Part shown: positions 31,280 to 44,666 of the stretch, in pieces
Layout of the letters: the number at the start of each line of letters is the position of its first letter
How positions within the stretch are numbered: position 1 is the stretch's first letter
Source: Vitrella brassicaformis
Lineage: Eukaryota; Sar; Vitrellaceae
Direction of reading: 5' to 3'
NCBI GenBank assembly: GCA_001179505.1
Contig: CDMY01000330.1
Span: forward strand, 54,125-118,124
DNA: 64,000 nt
Notes under the pieces: model-generated
Databases searched by the model: none
What the model was told of the DNA's origin: nothing
The model's input: the letters and a program-made list of their open reading frames with translations, nothing else
Position numbers and translations under genes: made by a program

Positions 31280-31704
31280 CTACACGCCATGATGCACTGC
31301 GCACGCCTCAATGGGCACGGCTGACGATTTCTCCATCTGGTCGACCAGCGCACCAATGTCAACGCTCACACCTGCGCCTCAACAAACACACTCCATCCAT
31401 CCAGCCATGTCTCTCCCTCTCCCTCTCCCTCTCTGTTGTGTCTCTTGCCAACCCGTGATCCACTTCTCCAGTGTCTTGTCTGCGGTCCTCCTTGGCACGC
31501 CTCAACGAATCAACCAATCCAATCAAATCAACCAAGAATGGAAAAGCATACACACACGTGCAGTCCCTGCCGTGTTTGTTGCACGATAAGTGCGTATACC
31601 TTACCTGAGTGTCTGCAGCAGTTCCTGTCTGTGGGCGAGATACGCACGCAGAGGGGCGTTGCGGTCGCCACACGGCTGCGGCTGGAGCTGTGGCTATGCC
31701 CACT

Positions 31705-31738
<34 letters not shown>

Positions 31739-33407
31739 CGAGCTTGGATACACGCATAGGGAGGGGTGTGTGTCCACTGACCTGTGTGTGGGTCGCTGCC
31801 GGCTCCTCACGCGTCTCCTCTGTCTCTGTCTGCACCTCCTTGTTCACAGCTGCATGGACGGTGTACACACACACACGCAGCGACATATGTCTCGCCCCCC
31901 CACACCCCCCGCAATCCATCCCACCTATGGGCTCGTTCTCGTCGTTGTCCTGCACGCACACAGCACACAGCAGAACACAGCACAAGACACAGTAAGCGTC
32001 TGTGAGCATGGAATGGCATTCTTACCTCTGCTGCGGTTGGCATAACGGCAACAGTGAAGGGCCCGGGCTCCATCTGAGACAGAGGACATGCATACCCAGG
32101 CACAGACATGACACACTCACCAGCTGGGAGTGTGTGTGCTCTGGTTTCTCCACCCACCCCAGCCAGCCCGCCCGCCTTTCTCTCACTCACGTGTGCTTTC
32201 ATGAGGAGCTCGTCCATCCTGTCCTTAACGGCGGCGGAGAAACGACGCGTGCCGCTCCTCTGGGCTGCAGGCAGGTGAGGTGCAGGTGTATGGGAAAATG
32301 CGGCTCGTTCGTCGATCCCATCCATGCATCCATCCATCCATCGCCTTATGCGTACGTACGTATTTGGAGCAGCATGTTGCTTGGGTGATCTCGGTCGTCC
32401 TCGTGATCTGCACGGATGCATTTGTATGTGTGTATGTGTGTGTGCTGCATACCCCACGCACCCACCCACGCACCTTCAGATTCGCTGTGTTGATCTTCTT
32501 CACTCTCGGTGTCCTGCCTCTTGATGTCCTCCAACAGAGCTGCCAGCTGCACCGCACCGTACCGTGCGCATGCCAGCCAGCCACACGAATGCACCATGCG
32601 TCCACACGACCCCACTTGTGTGCCTTTCTTGCCTTCTTGACGCGTGTTGATTCGGGGTTGCCCCAGCTGAGCCTTTCCGCAGACTCATCAGACAGCGGCG
32701 ACTCCAACAAGGGCCCTGCACTGCACGAGCAGCCAGCCGCACATCATCTTAGTGTGTTCGCCCTTACGCTTGTGCGTCGGGGCTCTCAAGTGGGGGTGCT
32801 AGAATTGACCATTCCTCTCCGTGTCTGCACACACACGCACGCACGCGCGCGTACACACACATGATGCATACGCTATGCGACGTACTGCCCGTCTTGAGGG
32901 TGTGAGTGGTGTGCCGACAGCTCAGGCAGCCGCGCACGCAAGGCGGCGACCTCCAGGTCCTTGGCGACCTTTTCCTTGACGAGTCGCTCATTCATCTCCT
33001 CCATCAGGCGCAGACCCTCAGCCACATCCTCAAACACATCCTCAAGCTCCGCCTGCATAACCATGGTGGAAGCCAACCACACCACACACGTACTCTACTC
33101 TATGCGCGTCCGTGTCCGTGTGCACCCCTCCCTCCCTGTGTTCGCACCTTACCTTGCTGCCGGCTTTGCCGAAGCTCTCTCTCAGCTTGCTGAGGAGGCT
33201 CTTTCGCTCCTGTGTGCCCCCCTCACCCTCCCCCTCCCCGTCCCCGTGGATGGTGATCTGGGGGATCTGGAGCAGCTCGAGGGAAGGACGGCTGCTGGTG
33301 GGGGGCCCATCCTCGTCAGCTTCTTCTCGTTCGAAGAAGATACACCTACTTAGACCATGGGTGTCCGTTCCCTCTGCCTCTATCTCTCCATCTCCTCCTT
33401 CGTCCAT
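31280..33407 (-). CDS. acidic coiled-coil protein, unknown
   Basis: About eleven short exons, start ATG at 33407. Reading: an acidic N-terminus (DEGGDGEIEAEG), LLQIPQITIHGDGEGEG, then LLSKLRESFGKAGSK. A helical exon follows (AELEDVFEDVAEGLRLMEEM and LVKEKVAKDLEVAALRARL, about 33050-32890), predicted coiled coil. Later exons read PLLESPLSDESAERLSWGNP, FSAAVKDRMDELLMKAH, EPGPFTVAVMPTAAE, NKEVQTETEETREE, NAPLRAYLAHRQELLQTLR and DIGALVDQMEKSSAVPIEAC. Short amphipathic helices alternate with disordered acidic linkers. I recognise no family. Splice phases agree where checked (32880, 32830 and 32710). The gene is divergent from the large membrane protein gene at 33735. Confidence 0.65.
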
Positions 33408-33542
33408 CACTCCCTGTGCCTTCGTGGCTGTGGGGCCTTCCACACGCCTACAGAACGATCAAACGTCGCGAGGGGCGCTTCGGTTCAGCACGGGTAGAGC
33501 TTCACAAGCGGTGGGGCCTTGGTCTGCAATGAATTCGACCCT

Positions 33543-33571
33543 GCGAGCTTCGAGCTCTTTTCTTGCGAGCT
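33543..33571 (+). promoter_or_regulatory. two GCGAGCT motifs, 33407/33735 gap
   Basis: Copies at 33543-33549 and 33565-33571 (the latter as CTTGCGAGCTTAGAG), in the middle of a 327-base divergent gap. Promoter role inferred. Confidence 0.6.
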
Positions 33572-33734
33572 TAGAGAGGGCAGATCTTCCTCAGATCTTC
33601 CCCGGTGGGATGCGCACTCTGAGGCGTAGACATAGACAAAAAAGAAAGGCTCGGTGTGCGTCGGGCTGTGTTCATACCTGCCTGTGGTTGTGTATCTGTC
33701 AGTCAGTCAGCGACGGGTGAGTAGGGAGGGAGGG

Positions 33735-36700
33735 ATGCGGGGCGTCAGCGTGGCTCTGCTGCTGTGTCTGCCATCGCTGGCCCTATCGCAGGTGGGTGGC
33801 TTGATTCACGCAGACACACTCATGTCGGGCGTTTCTATGACTCACTCACTGCATTCACTCGTGTGTGCGTGGATGCGATGCGTGTGTGTGCAGATCCGTG
33901 GTCAGTGCCTGCCGCCCTCTCAGCTGCACCTCTCCCCCTCCCCTCTCACCATCGGACGCAACAACACCACGCCCATTCTCGCGGGCGTCTATGAGGCACG
34001 CACACACGCATCCATAGCCATGGCGCGGATCGTCCGTTAATCTCTCTCTCGTGTGTGTGTGTGTGTGTTAGGTGGATGATCCGGGCACCGGCAGGGTGGC
34101 CGACACGATAGTCAAGATCCTTCTCACCGAAGCTGGTAGGGTGCAGCGTTCACCCATCGACTTTGTGTGTGTGCTTGGTGGGCGTGCACATCTCTCTGTG
34201 TGTGTGGTGTGTGCTTCCTGATTGGTGAATGCAGTGGGCGTCCTGACGGAATGGAGCCCTGTGGAGGTCACATACGACAGGGAATTCATGCAGGTACGCA
34301 CACGTGGCTGTACACACACACACACACACACACAGCACAACACAACACAAACAGGGAGGTAACGTAACAAGAGTCTGTGTGTGTGTGGTTGGTCAGGTCA
34401 TGTCTGGCTGCACAGCGACTGTCGAAGAGTCAGACGACGGCAGGTGCGTGAGTGATTCAGTCAGTAGTCGCACACAAATATTCCTCTCTGCACACCGCAC
34501 TGCGCAGCGCCGCCCCCGCCGTCAGCTGTGAGGAGAGGTCCATTCGGGCGGAGGGCTACCCCCAGGCTATGTACTTCTCGGAGGTCTGGCCGAGTGCTAG
34601 CGACGGTAGGTACCACAACTCGCACATATATGATGCACATTCGCACACGTGCACATTTGTTTGTTGGTGCGCACCGCACAGGGTGGCAGGAGGCGCTCAA
34701 CGGCCGGAGACCGCTGTTTGAGGTCACACAGACACACACACACACACACACACACAGAGAGAGAGAGATACACGCGCTGATGCGTATCTATCGTGGTTGT
34801 GTGTGTCAATGATATGACCCAGGTGTCACGGATGGGCCCCACTGGCTACGCGGGCATCAGCAAGTTCTTCGTCAAAGGCACGCTGACTGACAAACACACA
34901 CCTCTCTCTGCATTTGGCAGCGGCATGGACACACAACCATTAATGTGTCTGTCAATGTCAATGTGTGTCCAACGTGCACACACAACACAGGTGGTGGATT
35001 GGAGGCGTCCCGTGCCCACAATGAGAGTTTCCCTTTGCCGATTGAGCACTGGCGTACGTGGCGAGACCCCTCCCTGGCCCAGTACTTCGTCAACGTACAG
35101 GACATCGCACTGCAGGGGTATGTATACTCTCATCACATCTCTCTGTCTGTGGCACACAAGTGCAGGCAGACAGACAGACAGACACGTGTGTGTGTGTGTG
35201 TGCGTAGGTATTTGCCGCTGGCCACGTGTTCCAATGCGTCCTCCCCGTTCCCCGAGGAGAGGGACATGCTCATCAGGTCAGTCGGGTGGCTGGGTGGCTG
35301 GCGGGGTGCGCAGCACACGATTGTGACAGAGAGAGGAGGGAGAGTGTGTATGCGATTGTGAGCGTGTTTGCATTTGTAGAGCCAACATGACGTGCATCGA
35401 CGACAGATGGTACGTGCCATGCCCACTCACAGCCACTCACACACACACACACACACACACACATGCCTGTAGGTCAGTCCTGTCCTCCTCTGTGTATGTG
35501 TATGTGATGTGTAGGTGGGTGAGCCGTGCGTGTGCTTCCCGGCTGCCTCCCTCCAACGCCACCACAGCCGACCTCAGCAGATGCCTACCATTCTTCTCCT
35601 ACGACACATGTACCTACACACACACAGAGAGAGAGAGAGAGAGCACAGAGAGAGAGAGAGGGATATGAAGACAAGCGACATCCCCCGCTGCACGTAGTAT
35701 TGGCGTGTGTGTCACTCTCTTAGGGTTCGATTGGTTCGCCTCGTCGGTGATGCTGCCGCTGCACGCGGCCGACGGCGTGCCGGTGGTGTTTGGCGTGTGG
35801 GAGTACACCTTGCTGCTGGACACGCTGATTCCTGAGGGGTCTAACACCTTTCTCTTCGACTGGTGGTGGCCCGACGCATCNNNNNNNNNNNNNNNNNNNN
35901 NNNNNNNNNNNNNNNNNNNNNNNNNNNNNNNNNNNNNNNNNNNNNNNNNNNNNNNNNNNNNNNNNNNNNNNNNNNNNNNNNNNNNNNNNNNNNNNNNNNN
36001 NNNNNNNNNNNNNNNNNNNNNNNNNNNNNNNNNNNNNNNNNNNNNNNNNNNNNNNNNNNNNNNNNNNNNNNNNNNNNNNNNNNNNNNNNNNNNNNNNNNN
36101 NNNNNNNNNNNNNNNNNNNNNNNNNNNNNNNNNNNNNNNNNNNNNNNNNNNNNNNNNNNNNNNNNNNNNNNNNNNNNNNNGGGGTCCTGCAGCTCAGCTG
36201 TCTGCGCGTCTGTCTGTCTGTTAGGGTCAATGCGGTTGAGCTGCAGCTGCCCGAGGTAGCATGGCCACACCCACACCCACACCCACACCCGCACACGCAC
36301 AGACACAGACACCCCGGTGCACTGCACTCACATCCTTCCAGCCCACACGTGAGTGTATGCGTCCCTGTGTGTTTGTTTGTCTGCCCACACAGACGTCGCC
36401 GGTGTATCCTGAGGTGCTGTTCAAGGCCGCCTGGCGGGGAATCAAAGACTACGCACCCGCTGGTGGGTCCCTGGGCGGGCGGGGGATATGATTGACGGGT
36501 GTGTGGTGGATTTCTGTGTGTACCTGTCTCCCTGTCTGTCTGCCCTTTTGTCTGTCTGTCTAGCGTATCGGTTCCTGGAGCGAGTCGAGTTCAGCGGCCC
36601 TGACGCAGAGACATGGATGGAGAGGCACGCACTTGCACGCAACACCCACACACACACACACACACACTGTTGACACCTCCCCACACGTTGGGTGTGTGTC

Positions 36701-39700
36701 TATCGGTGGGTCGATGGATGGATGCAGCCTGGCCAACAACACGCCCGTCGAAGAGATCGCGTGTGAGTGGGTGCGCTCCAACCGGCCCCGATGGGACAAC
36801 TGGGTCAACGTCGTCTGTCGGCCAGGTGCGTACCCATACACTGTCACCCACACACGCAAAAGGCTGCATGTAAATTGCCCGCCCGTGTCAGGCTACGAGC
36901 CGACGCCCGAGCAGAACTGCAAGCCGTGCGATTCGGGCCTTCACAGCCCACGGGAGGGCAACGAAAAGTGCACGCCTTGCCCGGCAGGTAGGTCGGCACA
37001 CGCTAAGCTGGCTGCTCATGTCTGTGTGTGTGTGTCTGTGTGTGTGCGTATGTATGTGTTCGCTCGAGTAAGCGTCTATGTGTGTGTGTGTGGTAGGCAC
37101 CTACACGCCTCTCCCCTTTGGCAACGCCGAATGCAGACGATGTGTCAAAGGGTGCGTGTGGCATGTTGATTGATTGATTGCTTGTCCTTGTGACGTGACG
37201 GTTGAATGAATGCCTGTGTGTGTGCCTGTGGTCAGGATGTACCGCAGCGCGTCGATGCCGGCCGACGTGTGTGAGAGGTGTGAGTACGGACACTATGCCC
37301 CACTGACGGTACGGTACGGTATGTGTGTGTGCAGAGGAGGGAGGACGGCAGGTGCGGTGCATGTGGGTGACATGTTGTGTGTGTGTGTGTGTTGTGTTGT
37401 GTTGTGTGGCTGGTTCAGGGCATGTCTGAGTGCATCCCATGTCCAGTAGAGGAGAGGAGAAACACCAGCAGCAGGGGCGCCGACTCCCTGTCTGAGTGCA
37501 CCTGTCTGCCGGGCACCTACTGGAGCCAACGCCAAACCAAGTGCATGACCTGCAGACAGGTACTGTACGTCTGTCTCCAATGCATTTGATCCATCTCTGT
37601 GTCCACTGCATTGATTGATGTGTCAAATAAATCAGGGCACTGTGTGTGGTGGGGGTGAGGGCCGCCCCCTGCTGCAGGAGGGCTACTGGAGTGCGGAACC
37701 TGACACGGCAACACACACACAGGTGTGTGGTGTGTCTACACTTCACGACGCTCATCCGTATCAATGCATTGTGTTGTGAATCCAATTCGTCCTCTTCTCC
37801 AGAACGGCACGGCGGCCCTGTTCGATGCCCTGTCTGTGTACAAGTGCCTGCCGCCCACCAGCTGCCCAGGCGGGCCGCCTGAGTCGTGCGATGGTCAGTG
37901 AATCAAATGAAATGAACATACCACAGACAGACACACGTGTGCTGTGCAGACGCCTGGGTGTGGTGTGGTGTGATATGTGTGTGCAGGTGCTCGTGTAGGC
38001 CTTGCGTGTGCCCGGTGTGCGCCCAACCACTACTTCTCCCGCAGAAGGGGCGTCGAGAGCTGCGTACCGTGTGCTAAGGAGGTACAACGTGCATCTATGT
38101 GTGTATGTGTGTTGAATATGGTCAGACAGTAGCAGCTGAGCTAGCCTAGCCTAGCCACACATAACGAAACGACGGCTGTGTCTTGTGTGGTGTGAGTGCA
38201 TGTGTGTGTCCCCTTTGTGTGTGTGCAGGACAGCAACCGTCTGAATGCCCTCTGGATGCTGCTCATCGCCCTTATCGGTGCGGGGGCCCTCCACATCGTG
38301 GTAGGTACTCGGGGTGCTGTGGTGTGGTGTGCACCCAAACAACCGCGTGTGTGTGTGTGTGCGTGTGCAGTTGAATCTGCCCCGCCACGCGCACACACAT
38401 GGTGCGTGTGGCGCGTGTGGCGTGTGTGTTGTGTGACTTGCGTCAGCATCAACCATTTGGACCTCTCCTGGCCGCCCATCTTCACCGCAATCGCACAGTT
38501 CTTCGAAATATTCAAAGTGAGCGGCCGCAGAAAGATCAGATCACACAACACAACACAAAGACGGTATGGATGGATGGATGGATGAATGTACTCACACGCG
38601 CCGCATGTGTGTAATGTGTCAGTTTTCGCTGCCCCTGCTGCGGCCGTCGTGTCTATCTGTGGGGATCTCGCCCTTTGCCGAGTATGCCATCGCTATGAGC
38701 ATGCCCATTGTGGTCCTCCTGGTCTGTCAGGGAGGGAGTGAAATGCTGAGCTACTGCACCTCCATCCACCACACCACACCCGGCCGGCATGGATGGATGG
38801 ATGGATGTGTGTAGGTGTTTGCCTTGTTGTATGGGCTGTCGTGGGTGTGGAGGGCGATCCTCACTGCCACAGTGGGGAGTGGCAAGAGCAACGGGTCGGC
38901 ATACACCGGTGGGTATGTATGTATGTGTCTGTGCATCTGTGGCTGGGCTGCACACGCCCAGTCCGTGTGTGTGTGTGTGTGTGTGTCTGTGGGAATGTCA
39001 CACAGACATCGTCAACCACCACCACCACTGTCACAGCCCCCCGGCCATCACTGTCCACTGTGTCGCTGAACACGAAGACGACGACCAAGGCAATCATGTC
39101 AGAGGAGGTAGATACCTGTACCCAGAACCCCAACACATAGTCAGTGACACGTGGTGTGCATCAAACCATGTGTGTGTGTGTGTGTGTTGGCTGGTTACTT
39201 AGGCGCAAAGTCGCCTCCTCTGAGCCCGAACCTCAGCGACACCGAGACGCTCGAGTCACACCTCCACCAACACCACCATGGCCACAGCAGCAGCAACGGT
39301 ACACACACTGTCTGATGACAACAGAATCACAGGAGTCTATGTGGTGTGTGTGTGTGTGTGATCAGCCAACGGTCAGCTGGAGAGCCCCTACCTCACTGTC
39401 GACGATGACAACAGCCTCCAGCATCACCACCACACCAACGGCAGTAAGCGTGTGTCTGTGTGGACTGACTGAGTGGACGCTTGTCCGCCTGCAGTCAGTC
39501 AGCAGGTGCACTTATGTGTGTGTCCCTCCCCAGGCACCACCGTCATGGCCCCTCCCTGGCTGCTGGCCAGACGAGGATCGACCATTGTCGACCACACACT
39601 CACACAAGACAACCCTGATGAGAACAACAACGACTCTTACACCTACACCGGTAACATACACACACAATAAATATACATACCAGAGGATGGCATGGTGTGT

Positions 39701-42530
39701 CCTCTCCTCTCTCCCCAGATCATGTCAAGCACACTCCCAATTTCGGCCCCTCACAGCAGCAGCAACAGCAGCAGCAACACAAGGCAGCAGAGCTTCCGGC
39801 CGCTTCGACGGCCAACAAGGGCATCCACTGCAGATGGGCGATCGGCAAACGCATTGGTGAGGGAGGGAGGGAGGGAGGGAGGGACTGCCCACACACCTTG
39901 TGAACGTATATGTCATGCGATGGATGTGTGTGTCACCTGCATGCCATGCAGGTGAGCTGTTGTTGTCCCCGCCTCTGTGCATGAACCGGATGGTCAACAG
40001 CGTGGGGGCCATCTGGCAGACGCTCTACATCAGCCTCGCCGCCAACTCGTACCCATACACACACACTCACACACACACACACACCTATCTCTGTCTTTGC
40101 TCCATCTGTGTGTCGTGCTGTTTGTTTGCTGTGTCAGGTTCCTGGTGTTTCAGTGCTACAGCCATCCCGTGGGGTCCTCGTCGCTCACGGCCTTCCCCTC
40201 TGTCATATGCGGGTCGAAACAATGGTATGCTTGGACAACCTGTGGGTCCGTGAGCGCATGTGTGTCTCCTTCTCTCTCTGTGTGTGTGTAGGTATAGGAT
40301 GATGCCTGTGGGCCTGTTTGGCATTGTGGTATACGTCCTGGGCTTCTTCGCTCTCATGACCTACCTCGTCAGGAGGGAGTGCACATCAGAAACCTGCTGG
40401 CGTGTGGATGTGCACACAATTGTGTGTGTGTGTGTGTGTGTGTGCAGATTCTCCTGTCGTATACGCCGCACAGGCACGGCACCACAGAGGGCTTCGAGAC
40501 CCGATGGAGATTCCTCTTCGGAAACTGGTACACACAAACACACAAACACACGCACACACACACTCCGGGGGATACATGCGTGTGTGCGGTTGCTGTCTCT
40601 GTGTGTGTCCAGGAAGCCCTCACGCAGATGGTGGTACGCAAAATTAGGGGGTGCACCCATGCGGACGAAGTATATGTGTGTGAGTATGGTCGTCCATAGG
40701 GCCCTAGTGTTTCTGCTGCGTGAGATGGTGGTCGCCCTGGTGCCTGTCCTGCTGCCCAATGGTACGGTGCGCACACACACATAGACTGGCCATGTGTGGT
40801 CTGACATGTGATGTGGTATCTGTCTGTCTGTCTGTCTGTGTGATTGGATTGTGCAGACGCGTATCTGCAGCTGTCTGTGGTGGTGATGCTGATGCTGTGT
40901 GTGCTGACCTTCCAGCTGCTCATGCAGCCCTGGCAAAACATATTCAACAACGTATGGACACACGTTAATCATTTGGTGACGCACACGTCCGTGTAGGTAT
41001 GTGATGTGCCTGTCAATCGGTCGGTCTATAGGTTCTGGACGCATCCATCATGGCGGCCTTCATCCTCATCGGTGCGCCACCACGCCACGCCCATTGCTGC
41101 GCCTATCATGTGTGTGTGTGTGTGTGTGTGTGTGCAGGTATGCACGCGACGTTTTTCTCTCCCCGAGAGGACAAGGACGCCAAATACTTCGCCACGGTGC
41201 TGGTGGTGAGCTGCGGCGTGGCCTTCTCCATCTGGGCGTCCGTCATGACTCTCAATGTCACCGGTCAGCCGGCCGGCCGGCCACTGCATGTCACCATCCC
41301 CGCATCTGCACTCATCGGTGTGTCTTGATTGGGTGTACGTACAGGTTTTTTCAACTCGACGGACTGCGGCCGTTCACAGCACCGTAAAATCCGCCGCAGC
41401 AAAGTGGTCGCCGCGCTCAGGAGAATACTCGAACGCATCGCTGGTCGGTCAATGAGGCAGGGAGGGAGGGAGGGACGCCTGAAAATGGTGCGTGCGTGTG
41501 TGTGCGTGCGTGTGTGTGCGTGCGTGTGTGTGCGTGTGTGTGTCTGCGTGTGTGTGTGTGTATCAGGTCCTCCCTCGCTGCAGTCGTCATCGTTTCTGCC
41601 CCCCCTGGATGGAAAGGACCGTGACAATGACACCAACACCAACGGGCAATCTATGTACCTGCTCAGCGATGACGTACGTGAGGAAGGAAAAACAAAAAGC
41701 CTCACACGTGTACCTACCTACCCATGGGTGTCTGTCGGTGAGGAGTGTTGTGTGTACACGACTGACTGACGTGTGTTGTGTGTTGTGTGTGTATAGGTGT
41801 GGCTGCCCTTTGAGCGTCGTCTGTCGCCTGATGACGTGGCCATCCTCCGGGTGGCCATACACCTGCTCCACAAGAAACTCATCAGGTCGGTCAGCGGGCA
41901 GGCAAGGCAACACAACACCAAGCCCTCCCACCCAACACGCATGACATGACACGTCCTGCCTGCCTGTCTGTCTGTGCACTCACTGTTTGCATGTCATGTA
42001 GGCAATCGAGCTCTTTGTCGCTGTCCCTCAATCACAACCGCTCCTCCACCACAGTGCTGCCGTCCTTCCACTCGTCGGGCTTCCTCGACACGCGCAACTC
42101 GTCCATGTCCTTCTCGTGGGCCGTCAAGCGAATGCAGCCACACATACGCAGGGCACGCTCACGGGTCGACTTGACCATTGAAGACGGAGACACCACCACG
42201 TGCGCAACTCACGAGCAGCAGCGGCATCATGGTGGGGAGAAGAAACACCACCACCACCAGCAGCAGCAGCAGCGGGAGGTTCCAGCGGGGTTTCGGCGAG
42301 CGTCATCGACTCTGCCAGTGTCATTGGCGAGAGAGCCCGAAGACACGGATGAGTCTGGGTGCGGTTCGGATGATGTGGCGAGCGAAGGGCTGGCTGTGTC
42401 GAATGCGCCGGCGGCACATCGACCACCACCACCACGGCCGCACCCACGCGGAGAGGATTGTTTGAGCGACACGGGTGAGTATGAGAGGGAGTGGCGGGAG
42501 GCCGTGTCGTGTGTGCTGGGAGTCAGGTGA
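33735..42530 (+). CDS. giant GCC2/GCC3 Cys-rich polytopic membrane protein
   Basis: More than 30 exons. The ATG at 33735 begins a signal peptide (VALLLCLPSLALS), with an intron directly after it. A long extracellular part (33899-36830) has scattered Cys pairs and N-glycosylation sequons (NNTT, NASS, NATT). Cys-rich GCC2/GCC3 (ephrin-receptor-like) repeats follow at about 36890-38085, with CKPCDSGLHSPREGNEKCTPC and CLPGTYWSQRQTKCMTC. Then come several membrane segments between 38230 and 41340: ALWMLLIALIGAGALHIV, YAIAMSMPIVVLLV, FGIVVYVLGFFALMTYLV and LSVVVMLMLCVLTFQLLM. The motif DLSWPP...CL between the first two is typical of protist GCC2/GCC3 membrane proteins. A cytoplasmic tail (41340-42530) is Ser-, His- and Gln-rich. 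Part of the ectodomain is missing in an assembly gap. Function unknown; a surface sensor or adhesion role is a guess. Confidence 0.8.
35881..36180. other. assembly gap (300 N)
   Basis: Exactly 300 unknown bases inside the ectodomain of the large membrane protein. The round size suggests an arbitrary gap length. At least one exon is probably lost, because the exon ending at the left edge (DWWWPDA) has no visible donor. Confidence 0.99.
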
Positions 42531-42951
42531 ATATCAATGCGGCGAGTGTCGTGGGCGGACATACGTGTACATACGTACGTGTAGGTGTGCGTCGTTGTTT
42601 TGTACGTAAGACAGGTGTGGATAGATCTAGAGTGAGTGAGTAGGTCACTTTGATCACAAAGTGACTATCACTCTCTCTCAACGTGACAGCTGATTGACAT
42701 GGCTCCGTGTCGTCACTCGTGAAGCGACAAGCTTTAAGTAGATACAAGTGGAGTGGATGTCTGTACTGTACTGTACCATCTAGCTAGCTATTTATATACA
42801 AACAAGAGAAAGAGCACTGAGCCGACAGAAACAAAACCCGCGTACCGACCGTACCACGCGGTACGCATCATGATGTGTGGATGCATTCAATGCACACAAC
42901 ACCCACCCCCATCCCCACCTACTTGGACATTCACGCACGGGCACCGGCTAG
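42531..42951. other. convergent intergenic region
   Basis: Spacer between two 3' ends with TACG-rich stretches. No gene is recognised. Confidence 0.5.
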
Positions 42952-44157
42952 CTACACCGAGTAAGTCTTCACGCGGCTCTGAATCCCACCCCTACAAATC
43001 GCGCACACCATCAGCTGGTCCGCACACCGCCCGCACACCATATGGCCGCACGGAACCAAACACACATCAGGCCGACGCATCAAGCATATTGGGCAACCCG
43101 GCGCGCCTTCCGGCAGCCTATCGCGGGAGCCAATCGAGTCGCTTGATGTTGCTGGCTGTGGGAGCGGGCCGACGTCCAAAACAACAGGTGCTGGCGGGGC
43201 AGAGGGAAGGGGGGTAGGGGCTTCCTGATCGGCTGAAAGAAAGAAAAACGGAAATATGGACAAATGAGGGAGGCGGTGGTTGAATCGTCGCTCACTCGTT
43301 CGGTCTTCTTGCTGAGCAGGCTCCTGTGGAGGAGTCTCGCGCCTGCAATGCACAGTGAGGCATTCCACGACTGTACTGAGCCCATGTCAAACTCCTTACT
43401 CCTTGGCCATGTGAAGGAAGCACAGGAAGACCACGATTGCAATGGCCACGTCAGTCACGATGGGCGAGTGGACGGCAAAGATCAGCCAGTCGCCAGACAT
43501 GAATGCCTGCATGCATTGAGAGAGGAGGGCACCCAGGCATCCATGGCCACCTAGGTCAGGTCATACTCTAGGTGCTGTGCTGCCGTACCCAGAGAAGTGC
43601 GTATCCGAAGAAGACCACCAACAGTCCCCACACAGACGCCGTATAGAATGCAATCACCCAGAAGAGCCATTTGATGAACCCCACGAGTCCAACAGAGCTT
43701 ACAATAATGAACAGAACGTTGACAATCAAGACAGTCACCAAACGACGCCACTGTGGAGACAAACGTACGGACAGATGGCGCACACACAGAGATCGTCCGT
43801 ATGTATGAGAGTGCGTGTTTGTGTGTTGATTCGTCACCCCATAGAGAAACAGAGCCAGCGCACACGAGCCGATCTGAAACAGCGCCGCCAGGATGCCAGC
43901 ATTGCGCCTGCCACGCAGACAGGACAGACACAACAGCCACCAGCACTCATCCGCGTGTGCGTGTACATGCGTCATGCAATTGTCTGCCTGGCTCACCATC
44001 TCTTGGACTCATTGGTGAGCTGGCGGGCGAGGGGGGGTGGTAGGCAGCGGGAGAAGAGCATACTCGGGCTTCGCGAGGCAAACAGCCCTTCTCTCCGTGT
44101 CCTCTCATTGTTGTCTCTCGCCGGTGCGCCAACGTGTCTAGACGCTCTCGTCAACAT
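42952..44157 (-). CDS. membrane-anchored RING finger protein
   Basis: Five or six exons. The C-terminal RING reads CPICLMRRPDVCLVPCGHMVCGRCADQ and then CAIC (about 43100-42985), with the C3HC4 spacing of an E3 ubiquitin ligase; residues Cys, Cys, Cys, His, Cys, Cys, Cys and Cys are all present. Upstream exons encode about four hydrophobic segments: ILAALFQIGSCALALFLYG (about 43870), VTVLIVNVLFIIVSSVGLV and IAFYTASVWGLLVVFFGYAL (43740-43600), and HSPIVTDVAIAIVVFLCFL (about 43450). A Pro-rich linker joins them to the RING. This layout suggests a polytopic ligase acting on membrane-protein degradation. The substrate is unknown. The start at 44157 was chosen as the first in-frame ATG below the promoter motif; 44061 is an alternative. 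Confidence 0.8.
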
Positions 44158-44197
44158 TCCACGACGTCGTGCGCTCAACTGTGCTCCTTTTTAGATT

Positions 44198-44204
44198 GCG
44201 AGCT
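44198..44204 (+). promoter_or_regulatory. GCGAGCT motif, RING / 44223 gene gap
   Basis: ATTGCGAGCT lies in a gap of only 65 bases between two divergent ATGs, 41 bases from one and 19 from the other. If both starts are right, one compact element serves both genes. Confidence 0.5.
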
Positions 44205-44222
44205 GCTGCAGGGCATCCCCGG

Positions 44223-44666
44223 ATGGATCGTCGGCGAGCAAACAACAGCGCTTTCTCGAAGTGGCTGCTTCACCCGGTCCTTCGTGACGTTGCTGATATA
44301 TTTCTGCAGAAAAATCTGTCGTTCATTCATCCTCTCGATGCAGCCGGGGACTCTTGGTCTGAGTGTGCGTTTCGTTATACAGTGGTCTGCCAAGGGAGCT
44401 TCGTTTAATGTTGTACTGATACGCTGGTGTGCAGTTTAAATTTGCCGGTGAGCGCACAGCTGTGTCAATGCACTGTAGAGGAATGCACGGAAAAGATGTG
44501 CTCAAGGGGCCATGAAGGGAATCAGGAACAGAGAATAATGGTTTCACACGGAGACGTGTCAATCAGTGTGTGGGAATGCGATCTGGCACGGGCGCACAAC
44601 AGCAACTTCACGTCACAACCCCTGCTTCTCGACTGTGGCCGCCGACGTCGCATGATCGATCATTGA
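44223..44666 (+). CDS. small two-exon protein, unknown
   Basis: Exon 1 is 44223-44362 and exon 2 is 44435-44666, joined by a 72-base GT...GCAG intron in matching phase, giving 123 residues. Exon 1 reads AFSKWLLHPVLRDVADIF and SFIHPLDAAGDSWS. Exon 2 is Cys-rich (QLCQCTVEECTEKMCS) and ends SQPLLLDCGRRRRMIDH. No signal peptide or known domain is visible. A short product so close to a divergent promoter could also be a spurious transcript, so confidence is moderate. Confidence 0.45.

Noticed and set aside
35614-36327. Open frames spanning the N gap
   Set aside because: They exist only because unknown bases contain no stops.
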